Shown: in pieces, positions 35,426-44,672 of the stretch | Position numbering within the stretch: position 1 is the first letter of the stretch | Layout: every line of letters starts with the position of its first letter | NCBI GenBank assembly: GCA_031422295.1 | Contig: JANOQM010000095.1 | Location: 1 to 64,000, forward strand | DNA: 64,000 bases | Direction of reading: 5' to 3' | Source: JANOMH01 sp031422295 | Lineage (GTDB): Bacteria; Pseudomonadota; Alphaproteobacteria; Rhodobacterales; Rhodobacteraceae | Translations under genes and position numbers: made by a program | Notes under the pieces: model-generated | What the model was told of the DNA's origin: nothing | Seen by the model: the letters and a program-made list of their open reading frames with translations, nothing else | Database searches by the model: none

Positions 35426-36025
35426 TCACATCCGGCTGGCGACGTTTTCCCAGTTCACCAGATTATCCAGAAAGTTGGTCATATAGGCCGGGCGCTTGTT
35501 CCGGAAATCGATGTAGTAGGAATGTTCCCACACATCGCAGCCCAACAGGGCGGTTTGACCGTAACACAGCGGGTTCACCCCGTTTTCAGTTTTGGTGATT
35601 TGCAGCGACCCATCGGCCAGCTTGACCAGCCACGCCCAGCCTGCACCAAACTGACCGGCACCGGCCGCACCAAAGGCGGTTTTGAAATCGGCCACTGATC
35701 CAAACGTGTCGATCAAGGCGGTTTCCACTTCGGACGGCATCGCCGACCCACCCGGGCCCATCATCTCCCAAAACTGGTTATGGTTCCACAACTGGCTGAT
35801 ATTGTTGAAGATCCCAGATTGGGCGACAGCCGTTGCACTGTAGGTGCCGGTGATGATCTCTTCCATCGACTTGGCTTCCCATTCGGTCCCGGCAATCAGT
35901 TTATTGCCGTTATCGACATAGGCTTTGTGGTGGATGTCGTGGTGAAATTCGAGCGTTTCGCGGGACATGCCTTTGGCGGCCAGCGCATCGTGGGCATAGG
36001 GCAGGTCGGGAAGGGTGAAAGCCAT
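35426..36025 (-). CDS. sodB: superoxide dismutase, Fe type
   Basis: 199 aa cytoplasmic enzyme. Metal ligands are visible in EFHHDIHHKAYV (first His, residue 28), LWNHNQFWEMM, and CDVWEHSYYIDFRNKRPAY (Asp and His). The Fe-type or cambialistic reading rests on WNHNQFW and the overall SodB length. ATG at 36025 follows GAGGTAAG. Single gene with its own promoter in the ~100 bp upstream. Confidence 0.95.
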   Translation of the reverse strand: MAFTLPDLPYAHDALAAKGMSRETLEFHHDIHHKAYVDNGNKLIAGTEWEAKSMEEIITGTYSATAVAQSGIFNNISQLWNHNQFWEMMGPGGSAMPSEVETALIDTFGSVADFKTAFGAAGAGQFGAGWAWLVKLADGSLQITKTENGVNPLCYGQTALLGCDVWEHSYYIDFRNKRPAYMTNFLDNLVNWENVASRM

Positions 36026-36124
36026 GGCTTACCTCGTGTGAATCAGGGTTAATGGGACTGCGCCCTAAGAAGGCTTTCAACGTGCCAAGGTCAATGCCAG
36101 TTCCCCGACTTTGGCGATAATCGG

Positions 36125-37480
36125 CTAAACCCAGGTCACCTTTTCGCGGAATTCACTGCGTAAGGGAAAGTTATGCGCATGCCGGTCCAGCAAAACCTTG
36201 GCCTCTTTGCGCATCCGCATCGGGCGGCACAGCATAATCATCCGCTCCAGCGCATCGGGGCGGTTCGGATCAATCTGCACGGCCTTGTCCAGTGCACCAT
36301 ACGACATATCCAGCCGTTCCAGCCTGCGGGCGGCGGTGGCCTCGGTCATCAACACCTCGACATCGGTATCGGCAAGATCGCGGTGTTGTGCGACCAGATC
36401 GACAAGTTCCTGAAAATTCGACAGCTTCAGCATCATCCGCACGGATGATTGCAGCGCTTCTTTGGACATCGACGCCTCGGGCGCGGGCAATGTGCCATCT
36501 GCGCCCACAACATAATGGGTCAGCACGTTGGACATGATCCGGTTGATCACATCCTGGCTGACATGCCGGTAATCGCCGCGCGACCAGGCTACCGTCGGGT
36601 TGCTGAGCGTCACAAATTCGTAGGATGGAAAGTAATCGACGCCGGTCTTGTCCAGCAGGAATTCATCCAAGGCGGCCCGCTGCACTGATTTGGAATAGGC
36701 ATTGGCCAACAAAACATCCATATCGCGGAATGTCGCCAGCAACGGCACCGGCGACACTGTCACCAGCATTTTCAACGGCTTGGTGCGGTGCTTGATCAGC
36801 AGCGCATGCAGCGCCTCCAGCCCTTGCATGATATCGCCATACGACAGCACCCGGAATTCAAAGCGCTCTGGTTCGGCCTTGATCAGTTGGGTCGGCGGGA
36901 TGACGTTCAGATACAGGTCCAGCTTGCGGTCAAACCATGTTTCAACATAGCCCAACGTCAGAATGATCACATCGGCCTGCGCCACTGCGGCCATCGCATC
37001 CAGATAGCGGTGGCGAAAGGCAAGGATCGTTTCCATGGGGAAATCCAGCCGGGCCATGCCCAGTTGCGGATCAACATAGCGGTCCTGCCCGGTTTCATAG
37101 ATGATATCAGCGCCGGGGAACGTGTCGCGTTCCAGTGCCCATTTGATCTCGTTCAACACCGAATGGATCGAATATTTGTTAAAGAAATTCGCGCCATCCT
37201 CGATACTGGCGCCAATTTCGCCCAGATCAAATTCGCGGCTCAGCACCCGGATACCCGCCCCCTCAAGCGCCTTTTCGACATTGCGGGCAAAGCAGGATCC
37301 AATGGCGAAAATCGTATCCGTCGGGTCAATCTGAAAGCTGGGGGTCACGGTGGGCGACGCCAGCGGATACAGCCGTGCGCCATCGCGTTCAGGTGACGGA
37401 TAGCGGCGCAGATCGTTTTTGCGCGCACGGGTCATCGCAGCATCCGCACTGAGGCGTTCGATATTTCGGACCTTGGACAT
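36125..37480 (-). CDS. GSCFA-domain protein (SGNH-hydrolase-like)
   Basis: About 451 aa from the ATG at 37480; the longer open frame has eight extra residues without support. The GSCFA motif is seen as TIFAIGSCFARNVEKAL near residue 65, and the family's later block NPTVAWSRGDYRHVSQDV is present. The C-terminal ~110 residues are helical and TPR-like. GSCFA proteins are predicted esterases/lipases of the SGNH type, often found beside polysaccharide genes. Here the divergent neighbour is a GT61-type glycosyltransferase, which supports a role in modifying a cell-surface glycan. Substrate unknown. Confidence 0.85.
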   Translation of the reverse strand: MSKVRNIERLSADAAMTRARKNDLRRYPSPERDGARLYPLASPTVTPSFQIDPTDTIFAIGSCFARNVEKALEGAGIRVLSREFDLGEIGASIEDGANFFNKYSIHSVLNEIKWALERDTFPGADIIYETGQDRYVDPQLGMARLDFPMETILAFRHRYLDAMAAVAQADVIILTLGYVETWFDRKLDLYLNVIPPTQLIKAEPERFEFRVLSYGDIMQGLEALHALLIKHRTKPLKMLVTVSPVPLLATFRDMDVLLANAYSKSVQRAALDEFLLDKTGVDYFPSYEFVTLSNPTVAWSRGDYRHVSQDVINRIMSNVLTHYVVGADGTLPAPEASMSKEALQSSVRMMLKLSNFQELVDLVAQHRDLADTDVEVLMTEATAARRLERLDMSYGALDKAVQIDPNRPDALERMIMLCRPMRMRKEAKVLLDRHAHNFPLRSEFREKVTWV

Positions 37481-37683
37481 GTGGGCCTGCTTTCTTATCC
37501 CCATGTGCCTGCTTTACACCGGGTCTCGGGCTTGGTCTGACCCCAAGCCTAAGGCCAAGCCCTGTTGCATTCAATAGCGACCGCGCCTGCAAAATACGCA
37601 TGGCCTGCACTTGTGTTTTACAAGTGCCGTTTTGCTGCATAGAGCTTTCGACAAGATAAACATTGCAGCAGGCAAGCGACACC

Positions 37684-38835
37684 ATGGCACATGATTATGC
37701 GTTCAACGCCCCCGACCTGACCAGCCCGATCAGCACGCATATCACCGAACTGTATGGCGCCATCGTGATCCCGCCTGCAAAGGGGCTGGGCAATCAGTCG
37801 GTACAGAAATCCGGCGTGTTGACGGCAGAGGGTCAGATTGTGGAAAACGCGGTCACCTGGCGTGGGCCCAACCCTGTGACTATCCGGCCAGTGATGCCGC
37901 CCGCCGACCAGATCACCGACCTGCCCGGCACCTACATGTTTCTGGGGCCACTTTTTGGCCATTTCGGGCATTTTCTGGTGGAAAGCATCTGCCGGATCTG
38001 GGCCTTTGACGGGTTGCGCGACAAGATCGACGGCGTCATCACCGTGCCGAAATTCCAGAACCGGCCCGAGCATGTGGCCAAAGTATATGGGCCGTTTCTG
38101 GATGCGCTCGGCGTCACGGCCCCGCTGCTAAACCTTGAAGATGCCACCCGGGTTGAACATTTATACGTGCCGCGCCAAGGGTTTGGCATGTTTCAGATGA
38201 TCGAAGGCGCGCCGGAATACCGCGACTTTGTCCGCGCCCATGCAGGCCGGGCGATTGTGCCGCAAGGTGACAAAAAGATTTATATCTCGCGCTCTGCCCT
38301 GCCCCCGATCCGCGGATCAGTGATTGGCGAGACGATCCTTGAGGGGCTGTTGGCGGACGAAGGTTACACCGTCTATCATCCGCAAAAATTCAACCACAGC
38401 CAGCAGATTGCCGCTTACAAAGCCGCCACGCATATCATTGGGGTCGATTGTTCGCCGCTGCATTTACTGGCCCTCGTTGGCAACAAAGACCAACAGACCG
38501 GCATTATCGCCCGCCGCGATGGCAACCTGGATCAGATTTTTGCCCGCCAGATTGGTGCGTTTCAGGGGGCCAAGGCCACGCCGCTGAACTACCTGCGCCG
38601 CAACTGGATCGAAGATCACGCCAACCGGCCCAGCCGGACAAGTTGGGGCGAGGTTAGTTTCAACGGGCTATGGCACGGGCTGCGCGACGCGGGACTGATC
38701 AGCGGCACGGTGCCGTGGCCTGACCTGACGCCAGACCAAATTGCCGCCGAAACCGACCGGATCAGTGCGGCTGTGGGCACCAAATTCAAGCCCTATCTGG
38801 GGCCGGCAGGCACCGCCCCCGTGACCGATGATTAA
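37684..38835 (+). CDS. GT61-type (DUF563) glycosyltransferase
   Basis: 383 aa. Recognised by the central block GTYMFLGPLFGHFGHFLVES, GDKKIYISRSALPP and the nucleotide-sugar region HIIGVDCSPLHLLALVG of the GT61/DUF563 family. No signal peptide or membrane helix, so it should work in the cytoplasm or at the inner face of the membrane. Divergent from the GSCFA gene with ~200 bp between. Donor and acceptor sugars are unknown. The stop overlaps that of soxG by 4 nt on the other strand. Confidence 0.82.
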   Translation: MAHDYAFNAPDLTSPISTHITELYGAIVIPPAKGLGNQSVQKSGVLTAEGQIVENAVTWRGPNPVTIRPVMPPADQITDLPGTYMFLGPLFGHFGHFLVESICRIWAFDGLRDKIDGVITVPKFQNRPEHVAKVYGPFLDALGVTAPLLNLEDATRVEHLYVPRQGFGMFQMIEGAPEYRDFVRAHAGRAIVPQGDKKIYISRSALPPIRGSVIGETILEGLLADEGYTVYHPQKFNHSQQIAAYKAATHIIGVDCSPLHLLALVGNKDQQTGIIARRDGNLDQIFARQIGAFQGAKATPLNYLRRNWIEDHANRPSRTSWGEVSFNGLWHGLRDAGLISGTVPWPDLTPDQIAAETDRISAAVGTKFKPYLGPAGTAPVTDD

Positions 38836-39383
38836 AAGAAATCAACCGGTCCATCCAGCGCCGATTGCGCCAGCAGCGCGAATGTATAATCCGCGACCGA
38901 CCGAAAACAGATCACGCTGAACTGCCCATCCGCATCCAACCAGAACGCCGCCGCAACCTGCCCCAGCCGCGAGCGGCGAAACTGACCGGGGCCAAAGCTG
39001 GCAGGATGCAGATCGGCGGGGGCCAGTTTGGCGAATACCTCGCGGGCATCTGGGCCAGTGACCCCGATCAAGGCCCGCGCATCAGACACGTCAGCCGCCA
39101 GATGATGGGTGCCATTCAGGGCCGCCGCGATCCGGGCCAATGCCTCTGATACCGCGTCATGGGGCACCATGATCAGGACCTCGTCGGGCGACATCCAGGC
39201 CAGCGCCTTGTCCCCCGCCTGTTCAATCCGGCCCATGCCGGGCATCGCGGCCCCGGTCAGGTCCACGCAAATCCCTGCCATTGCGGCCATTTCGCCGCGC
39301 AACGTGATCATCCCGCGCAGACCCAGATCACGCACCCCATGCTGGGCCGTGGCCCTGTGCAAGGCAGACACCGGCCTATCCAT
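38832..39383 (-). CDS. soxG: sarcosine oxidase gamma subunit
   Basis: 183 aa from the ATG at 39383, overlapping the soxA stop by 8 nt. It resembles the GcvT-like SoxG fold (LGLRGMITLRGEM, WMSPDEVLIMVP, RALIGVTGPDAREVFAKL). In heterotetrameric sarcosine oxidase it contributes structurally to the folate-facing cavity. Last gene of soxB-D-A-G. Confidence 0.92.
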   Translation of the reverse strand: MDRPVSALHRATAQHGVRDLGLRGMITLRGEMAAMAGICVDLTGAAMPGMGRIEQAGDKALAWMSPDEVLIMVPHDAVSEALARIAAALNGTHHLAADVSDARALIGVTGPDAREVFAKLAPADLHPASFGPGQFRRSRLGQVAAAFWLDADGQFSVICFRSVADYTFALLAQSALDGPVDFF

Positions 39384-42330
39384 CCTGCTTGTCCCCCGCC
39401 TTGTCATAAAACACCTGATCGACGATCTTGGCCTTTAGCATCGAACCGTCAAGTTTAGCAAATTCAATGACTTCGCCCATCCGGTTCGGACCATGCAACA
39501 CCAAGCCCATGGCTATCCCCCGCCCTAAAGTCGGGGAATAATAGGTGGATGTCACGCGGCCGATGGTGTTTTTCTGTCCATTGGCATTGCGCCCCTCGCC
39601 CACCGCATAGGCGCCGTCGGGGATGACCGACCCGTCCAGCGTTTCCAGCCCCACCAGTTTCCAGCGGTTCGGGTCGGCCATATGTGGGCGTTCCTGCGCG
39701 CGCTTGCCCAGATAATCATCTTTCTTCTTGGATATCGCCCAGCCCAAATTCAGGTCCTGCGGAATGACCGTCCCATCGGTTTCATCGCCGATCATGATGA
39801 ACCCCTTTTCAGCCCGAAGAATATGCAGCGCCTCGGTGCCGTAGGGCATGGCACCAAACTCCGCGCCCTGATCCAGCAACATATCCCAAAAGGCGCGGCC
39901 CTGCGATGCAGGCACGGCGATTTCATAGCTAAGCTCACCCGAAAAGCTGATCCGGTAAACGCGGGCATTGAACCCGCCCAGCGTTCCATCGGCCCAATGC
40001 ATGAACGGCAAGGTGTCCTTGGACACATCCATGCCGCCCAGCTTTTCCAACAGCCTGCGGGCATTGGGGCCAACCACGGCGACCTGTGCGAACTGTTCGG
40101 TGACATTGGCCACATAAACCTGCCAATCCCACCATTCGCATTGCAGCCAATCCTCCATATGCGCATGGATACGGTCCGCGCCGCCAGTTGTGGTGTGACA
40201 AAGCCAGACATCATCGCTGATCCGGGCCACCACGCCATCATCGGTCAGAAAGCCGTTTTCGGTACACATCAGGCCATAGCGGCACTTGCCCACCGGCAAT
40301 GAACTCATCACGCCGGTATAGAGCATATCCAAGAACCGGCCCGCATCCGGGCCTTTGACAATCAGCTTGCCCAGCGTCGATGCATCAAGCAATCCAAGGG
40401 CTTGGCGGGTGTTGTTAACCTCGCGGGTGACCGCATCATGCATCGCCTCACCGGGGCGGACAAAGGCATAGGGGCGGCGCCATTGGCCTACGGGTTCAAA
40501 TTCAGCGCCGTTACCTTCATGCCAGCCATGCAACGGGGTTTTGCGCACCGGCTGGAACAGATCATCACGCGCCGACCCGCCAATCGCACCCATGGATATC
40601 GGCGTGTAGGGCGGGCGGAAAGTTGTGGTGCCGACCTGTGGGATGGTGACCGAAAGTGCATTAGAAAGCACCGCCAGGCCGTTGATATTGCTCAGCTTAC
40701 CCTGATCTGTTGCCATGCCCAGCGTGGTGTAGCGTTTGGCATGTTCGACGCTTTCGTAACCCTCCTGAGCGGCCAGTTGCACGTCCGACACTTTCACATC
40801 ATTCTGATAATCCAGCCACATCTTGGACCGCAATTTGTAGCTTGCGCCCTGCGGCATCAGCCAGACGGGCTGTAGCGGGGCTTCGTCGGCATCCTCGCCA
40901 GTCAAGCCTGCGGCGGCCATGATCACGGATGTGCGCAAATCGCCGTTGGCGGCACCTACGGCCGTCACAAACCCGGCGCCATCGGCACCCAAAGGCGGGC
41001 GGGCGGGGTCAGGGCGGAACATCGCCTGCGCATCGTCCCATACCAGTTTTCCTCCGCAATGTGACCACAGATGCACGACCGGCGACCAACCGCCGGACAT
41101 GGCAATAGCGTCGCAGGCAATCTCCTCCAGCACAGCACCTTCACCGGCCTGCGCACAGATCGCAACACCAGTTACCCGCTTGCCGCCCTTGACCTTGGCA
41201 ATGCCGGTTCCGGTCATAACCCTGATCCCTAGGTCACGCGCGGCGCGGATCAGCGGGCCATCCGGTGCAGGCCGGGCATCCAGTATCGCGGGCACCACAA
41301 GCCCCGCGCCACGCAAAGCAATCGCGGTGCGATACGCGTCATCAATATTGGTCACAATCACCGTGCGGTCCCCGGCGCTGACGCCAAAGTTAACCACATA
41401 ATCGCGCAACGCGCTGGCCAGCATAACGCCCGGAATATCATTGCCCGCAAAAGACAAAGGCCGCTCAATCGCGCCCGTGGCGGTGATCACATGCCCGGCC
41501 CTGATCCGCCATAGCCGGTGGCGCGGGCCATCCGCTTGGGGGGTGGCATCGGTCAGTCGTTCATAGGCCAGTACATAGCCATGGTCGTAAACTCCGGCCC
41601 CCATGCAGCACAGACGCAGCGATACGTTCGTCATAGATTCAAGCGCTTGCAGGGTGGTATTAATCCAGTCCTGCGCTGGAATACCCTCGATTACAGGGGC
41701 ATCCACCGCCGCGCGGCCACCCCAATCGGCAGTCTGTTCGACCAGCAAAACCCGTTTCCCAGCCCGACCCGCGCGCAAAGCTGCCGCCAGCCCGGCAATC
41801 CCGCCACCGATCACCAGCACATCAACTTGGGCGTGGAAATGCTCGTACCCATCGGCATCGCGGTCTTTCGGGGCCTTGCCCAAACCGGCAGACTGGCGGA
41901 TGAACGGCTCGTAGATATGTTTCCAGAAACTGCGCGGGTGGATGAACATCTTGTAGTAAAATCCCGCAGGCAGGAACCGCGACAGGCGGGAATTGATTGC
42001 GCCCACATCAAATTCCAGACTGGGCCAATGGTTTTGCGATTGCGCCTGCAACCCGTCAAACAGCTCGGTCGTGGTCGCCCGCTGGTTCGGTTCAAACCGC
42101 GCGCCCGCCCCCAGATTGACCAGCCCATTGGGCTCTTCTGCCCCCGCCGCCACGATACCCCGAGGCCGGTGGTATTTGAACGACCGGCCCACCAGCATCT
42201 GGTCATTGGCGAGCAGCGCCGAGGCCAGCGTATCGCCTTGCACCCCGCGCAAATGCTTGCCGTTAAAGCTGAATTTCAGCGGTTTGGACCGGTCCAGCAG
42301 CCGCCCGCCTGTGGCCAGACGTGTGCTCAT
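39376..42330 (-). CDS. soxA: sarcosine oxidase alpha subunit
   Basis: 984 aa from the ATG at 42330; the frame is open further up but without family similarity. It has an N-terminal ferredoxin-like part, a dinucleotide-binding domain (VDVLVIGGGIAGLAAALRAG near residue 160) that holds NAD+, and a C-terminal GcvT-like half (e.g. LLDASTLGKLIVKGPDAGRFL) that binds tetrahydrofolate. It transfers the methyl carbon of sarcosine to give 5,10-methylene-THF, glycine and H2O2. The start overlaps soxD by 4 nt. Confidence 0.95.
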   Translation of the reverse strand: MSTRLATGGRLLDRSKPLKFSFNGKHLRGVQGDTLASALLANDQMLVGRSFKYHRPRGIVAAGAEEPNGLVNLGAGARFEPNQRATTTELFDGLQAQSQNHWPSLEFDVGAINSRLSRFLPAGFYYKMFIHPRSFWKHIYEPFIRQSAGLGKAPKDRDADGYEHFHAQVDVLVIGGGIAGLAAALRAGRAGKRVLLVEQTADWGGRAAVDAPVIEGIPAQDWINTTLQALESMTNVSLRLCCMGAGVYDHGYVLAYERLTDATPQADGPRHRLWRIRAGHVITATGAIERPLSFAGNDIPGVMLASALRDYVVNFGVSAGDRTVIVTNIDDAYRTAIALRGAGLVVPAILDARPAPDGPLIRAARDLGIRVMTGTGIAKVKGGKRVTGVAICAQAGEGAVLEEIACDAIAMSGGWSPVVHLWSHCGGKLVWDDAQAMFRPDPARPPLGADGAGFVTAVGAANGDLRTSVIMAAAGLTGEDADEAPLQPVWLMPQGASYKLRSKMWLDYQNDVKVSDVQLAAQEGYESVEHAKRYTTLGMATDQGKLSNINGLAVLSNALSVTIPQVGTTTFRPPYTPISMGAIGGSARDDLFQPVRKTPLHGWHEGNGAEFEPVGQWRRPYAFVRPGEAMHDAVTREVNNTRQALGLLDASTLGKLIVKGPDAGRFLDMLYTGVMSSLPVGKCRYGLMCTENGFLTDDGVVARISDDVWLCHTTTGGADRIHAHMEDWLQCEWWDWQVYVANVTEQFAQVAVVGPNARRLLEKLGGMDVSKDTLPFMHWADGTLGGFNARVYRISFSGELSYEIAVPASQGRAFWDMLLDQGAEFGAMPYGTEALHILRAEKGFIMIGDETDGTVIPQDLNLGWAISKKKDDYLGKRAQERPHMADPNRWKLVGLETLDGSVIPDGAYAVGEGRNANGQKNTIGRVTSTYYSPTLGRGIAMGLVLHGPNRMGEVIEFAKLDGSMLKAKIVDQVFYDKAGDKQDG

Positions 42331-42656
42331 GAGAAACTCCCCCAACTCCAGCCGGGTCGTTTGGCGCTGATCGCATTCTTTATCGCTTGCGGCGGCTCTT
42401 TGGATTGCGCCGGATAGGTCCCGAACACCTCCAAAGTCGCCGTACAGCGGGCCGCCAGAAACCATTTGCCGCAGCCATAGGCATGCCGCCAGCGTTCGAA
42501 ATGCACGCCCTTTGGATTTTGGCGCATGAACAGATAGCCCTCGAAATCGGCGTCACTGTCGCCGGGGCCGAACCGTTTCAGATGCGCCTCGCCCCCCGGC
42601 GCCAGTTCGGTTTCATCGGCGGCGATGTTGCAATAGGGGCAGGTCAGGGTCAGCAT
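42327..42656 (-). CDS. soxD: sarcosine oxidase delta subunit
   Basis: 109 aa zinc-containing subunit. The N-terminal LTCPYCNIAADETEL has the CxxC, and RWRHAYGCGKWFLAARC carries the His and Cys completing a zinc site. MRQNPKGVHFERWRH is the family core. Translationally coupled to soxA (4-nt overlap). Confidence 0.93.
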   Translation of the reverse strand: MLTLTCPYCNIAADETELAPGGEAHLKRFGPGDSDADFEGYLFMRQNPKGVHFERWRHAYGCGKWFLAARCTATLEVFGTYPAQSKEPPQAIKNAISAKRPGWSWGSFS

Positions 42657-42755
42657 AGGCGCACCTTTGCGGCGGGAACGGGAGGGGCGGCAAACAGCGA
42701 AATGGCGGCCGTCAGGGGACGGCCGCCATCAGAAAACACGCGGGGTAAGGTCAGA

Positions 42756-43094
42756 TTATTCGTCGGCCGGGGGCACGACCGGATCAGTGGCCGGGTCAGC
42801 CGCAGGTTCGGTAACCGGGTCAGCCATGGGTTCGACAACCGGGTCGGCTGCGGGGTCCACGACCGGATCGGCTGCGGGCACGACCACAGGATCGGCTGGG
42901 GCTGGGTCGGCGGCAGGCGTTTCGATGGTGACTGAATTATCGTCGCCGGTTGTGGCGGCCATATCGCTGTCGTTGTCGGACATAAGCCAGAATACGACGA
43001 TAACGGCCACAACCAAGCCGCCGACGATGAAATACAGCGGATTGGTCTTTTCCGGACCGGGCGGCGGCGGTGGGTTGATACGTGAATCGGACAT
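42756..43094 (-). CDS. small membrane-anchored Pro/Ala/Asp-repeat protein inside the sox operon
   Basis: 112 aa. A proline-rich N-terminus (INPPPPPGPEKTNPL), one membrane helix (YFIVGGLVVAVIVVFWLM), an acidic spacer, and a C-terminal repeat array of the type PAADPVV/ PMADPVT (seven or so copies). Topology suggests an inner-membrane anchor with the acidic repeat tail in the periplasm or cytoplasm. It lies between soxB (upstream) and soxD (downstream) on the same strand, so it is probably cotranscribed. I do not recognise a family; function unknown. Confidence 0.7.
   Translation of the reverse strand: MSDSRINPPPPPGPEKTNPLYFIVGGLVVAVIVVFWLMSDNDSDMAATTGDDNSVTIETPAADPAPADPVVVPAADPVVDPAADPVVEPMADPVTEPAADPATDPVVPPADE
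42777..42915 (-). repeat. short tandem repeats coding for PADP-type peptides
   Basis: Imperfect tandem units around 12-24 nt (variants of ACCGGGTCGGCTGCGGG on the plus strand) encode the PAADPVV repeats of the gene at 42756-43094. The tract is likely prone to copy-number change. Confidence 0.75.
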
Positions 43095-43215
43095 GGGAAA
43101 GCCTTCCTTGCTATGTCAGGTGACACAGCAACGCGACGGGCCTCCGATTGGTTCCCAGCGGCCCCCATCAGTGCAGACCGATGCGCCCGAAACCGCCCAG
43201 CGTGCCGGATGCCAC

Positions 43216-44463
43216 TCAATGCGCCACCCCTGCTGCCACCGACTCATCAATAAACCGCCCCGCCCGGAAGCGGTCCATGCTGAATGCCTCGGCCAAGGCC
43301 CCCGGCTCGCCTTTGGCCATCAGTTCGGCCATGGCCCAGCCTGAGCCGGGGATCGCCTTGAACCCGCCGGTGCCCCAGCCGCAATTGATAAAGCATCCGC
43401 CCAACGGGGTTTTCGAAATAATCGGCGACCGATCCCCGGTCATATCGACAATTCCGCCCCATTGGCGCAACATTTTCAGCCGGGAAATCATCGGGAATGT
43501 CTCTATCAGCGCCCGCACGGTTTCTTCGATATGGTGAAACGATCCGCGCTGGGTGAAATTGTTATAGCCGTCGGTGCCGCCGCCGATCACCATTTCGCCC
43601 TTGTCGGATTGCGACATATAGCCGTGCACGGTGTTGGCCATCACCACGACATCCATGCAGGGCTTGATCGGTTCCGACACCAATGCCTGCAAGCATAACG
43701 ACTCAACCGGCAACCGGAACCCCGCCATCCGCGCCAGTTCGCCCGAATGCCCCGCCACGACGATCCCCAGCTTGTCACAGGCAATGTCGCCCTTGGTGGT
43801 CGAGACGCCAGTGACGCGCCCATCAGCCTGCGACACGCCGGTCACTTCACATTGCTGAATGATGTGCATCCCCATGTCGGAACAGGCCCGCGCGTAACCC
43901 CAGGCCACTGCATCATGCCGCGCGGTGCCGCCGCGTGGCTGCCAGAGTGCGCCCAGCACCGGATAGCGTGGCCCGGCGATGTGGATGATCGGACACAATT
44001 CCTTGACCTTTTCGGGGCCGATGAACTGCGTCTCGACGCCTTGCAGCATGTTGGCATGCGCGGTGCGCTGATAGCCCCGAATCTCGTGCTGGGTTTGGGC
44101 CAGCATCATCACGCCCCGGGGGCTGAACATCACATTATAGTTCAGGTCCTGCGACAGGGTTTCATACAGCGACCGGGATTTTTCATAGATCGCGGCGGAT
44201 GGGTCCTGCAAATAATTCGACCGGATGATTGTCGTATTCCGCCCGGTATTGCCGCCACCCAGCCAGCCCTTTTCGATAATCGCCACATTGGTGATGCCAA
44301 AATTGCGGCCCAAGTAATACGCGGTGGCCAGCCCGTGCCCGCCTGCCCCGACAATGACCACATCATACCGGGCGCGGGGTGCGGGTGATGCCCAGGCCCG
44401 GTCCCAGCCCAGATGATTGCGCAGGGATTCGCGGGCGATGGCAAATGCCGAATAGCGTTTCAT
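43216..44463 (-). CDS. soxB: sarcosine oxidase beta subunit
   Basis: 415 aa FAD/FMN subunit that oxidises sarcosine. The dinucleotide motif YDVVIVGAGGHGLATAYYLG is near residue 35, followed by the family block GGGNTGRNTTIIRSNYL and the C-terminal WGTGGFKAIPGSGWAMAELM. First gene of the operon soxB-(repeat protein)-D-A-G. A long inverted repeat lies in its leader, ending directly at the AGGGA ribosome binding site. Confidence 0.96.
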   Translation of the reverse strand: MKRYSAFAIARESLRNHLGWDRAWASPAPRARYDVVIVGAGGHGLATAYYLGRNFGITNVAIIEKGWLGGGNTGRNTTIIRSNYLQDPSAAIYEKSRSLYETLSQDLNYNVMFSPRGVMMLAQTQHEIRGYQRTAHANMLQGVETQFIGPEKVKELCPIIHIAGPRYPVLGALWQPRGGTARHDAVAWGYARACSDMGMHIIQQCEVTGVSQADGRVTGVSTTKGDIACDKLGIVVAGHSGELARMAGFRLPVESLCLQALVSEPIKPCMDVVVMANTVHGYMSQSDKGEMVIGGGTDGYNNFTQRGSFHHIEETVRALIETFPMISRLKMLRQWGGIVDMTGDRSPIISKTPLGGCFINCGWGTGGFKAIPGSGWAMAELMAKGEPGALAEAFSMDRFRAGRFIDESVAAGVAH

Positions 44464-44475
44464 CAGTCGAATCCC

Positions 44476-44524
44476 TGATCGGTCTGCGGGGCAATGGTTT
44501 CAGCGCTTGTAACTGGACCGATCA
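44476..44524 (-). promoter_or_regulatory. inverted repeat in the soxB leader
   Basis: Perfect 9-bp arms TGATCGGTC / GACCGATCA, 31 nt apart, 13-61 bp before the soxB start. The arm nearest the gene abuts the ribosome binding site AGGGA. It could be paired operator half-sites or an mRNA hairpin affecting translation. Confidence 0.45.
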
Positions 44525-44672
44525 CATGTTGCAAAGGCGGCCGACAGCGGCACAAATCCGTGTGATTACGACATGGCGCGAATGGGTCGCAGGAGGCGCG
44601 GGCAACGGCCCCCTTTCGCTTGGATCCGGGGCGGCATAGACAGTCTGAACCCAGTGGAAAGTCGCCCCTGCC

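Noticed and set aside
41518..42417. 299-aa plus-strand open frame opposite soxA
   Set aside because: Antisense shadow of the conserved alpha subunit.
42777..42915. Repeated units considered as a CRISPR array
   Set aside because: Units are short, imperfect, directly adjoining and in frame with a coding sequence; no spacers and no cas genes.
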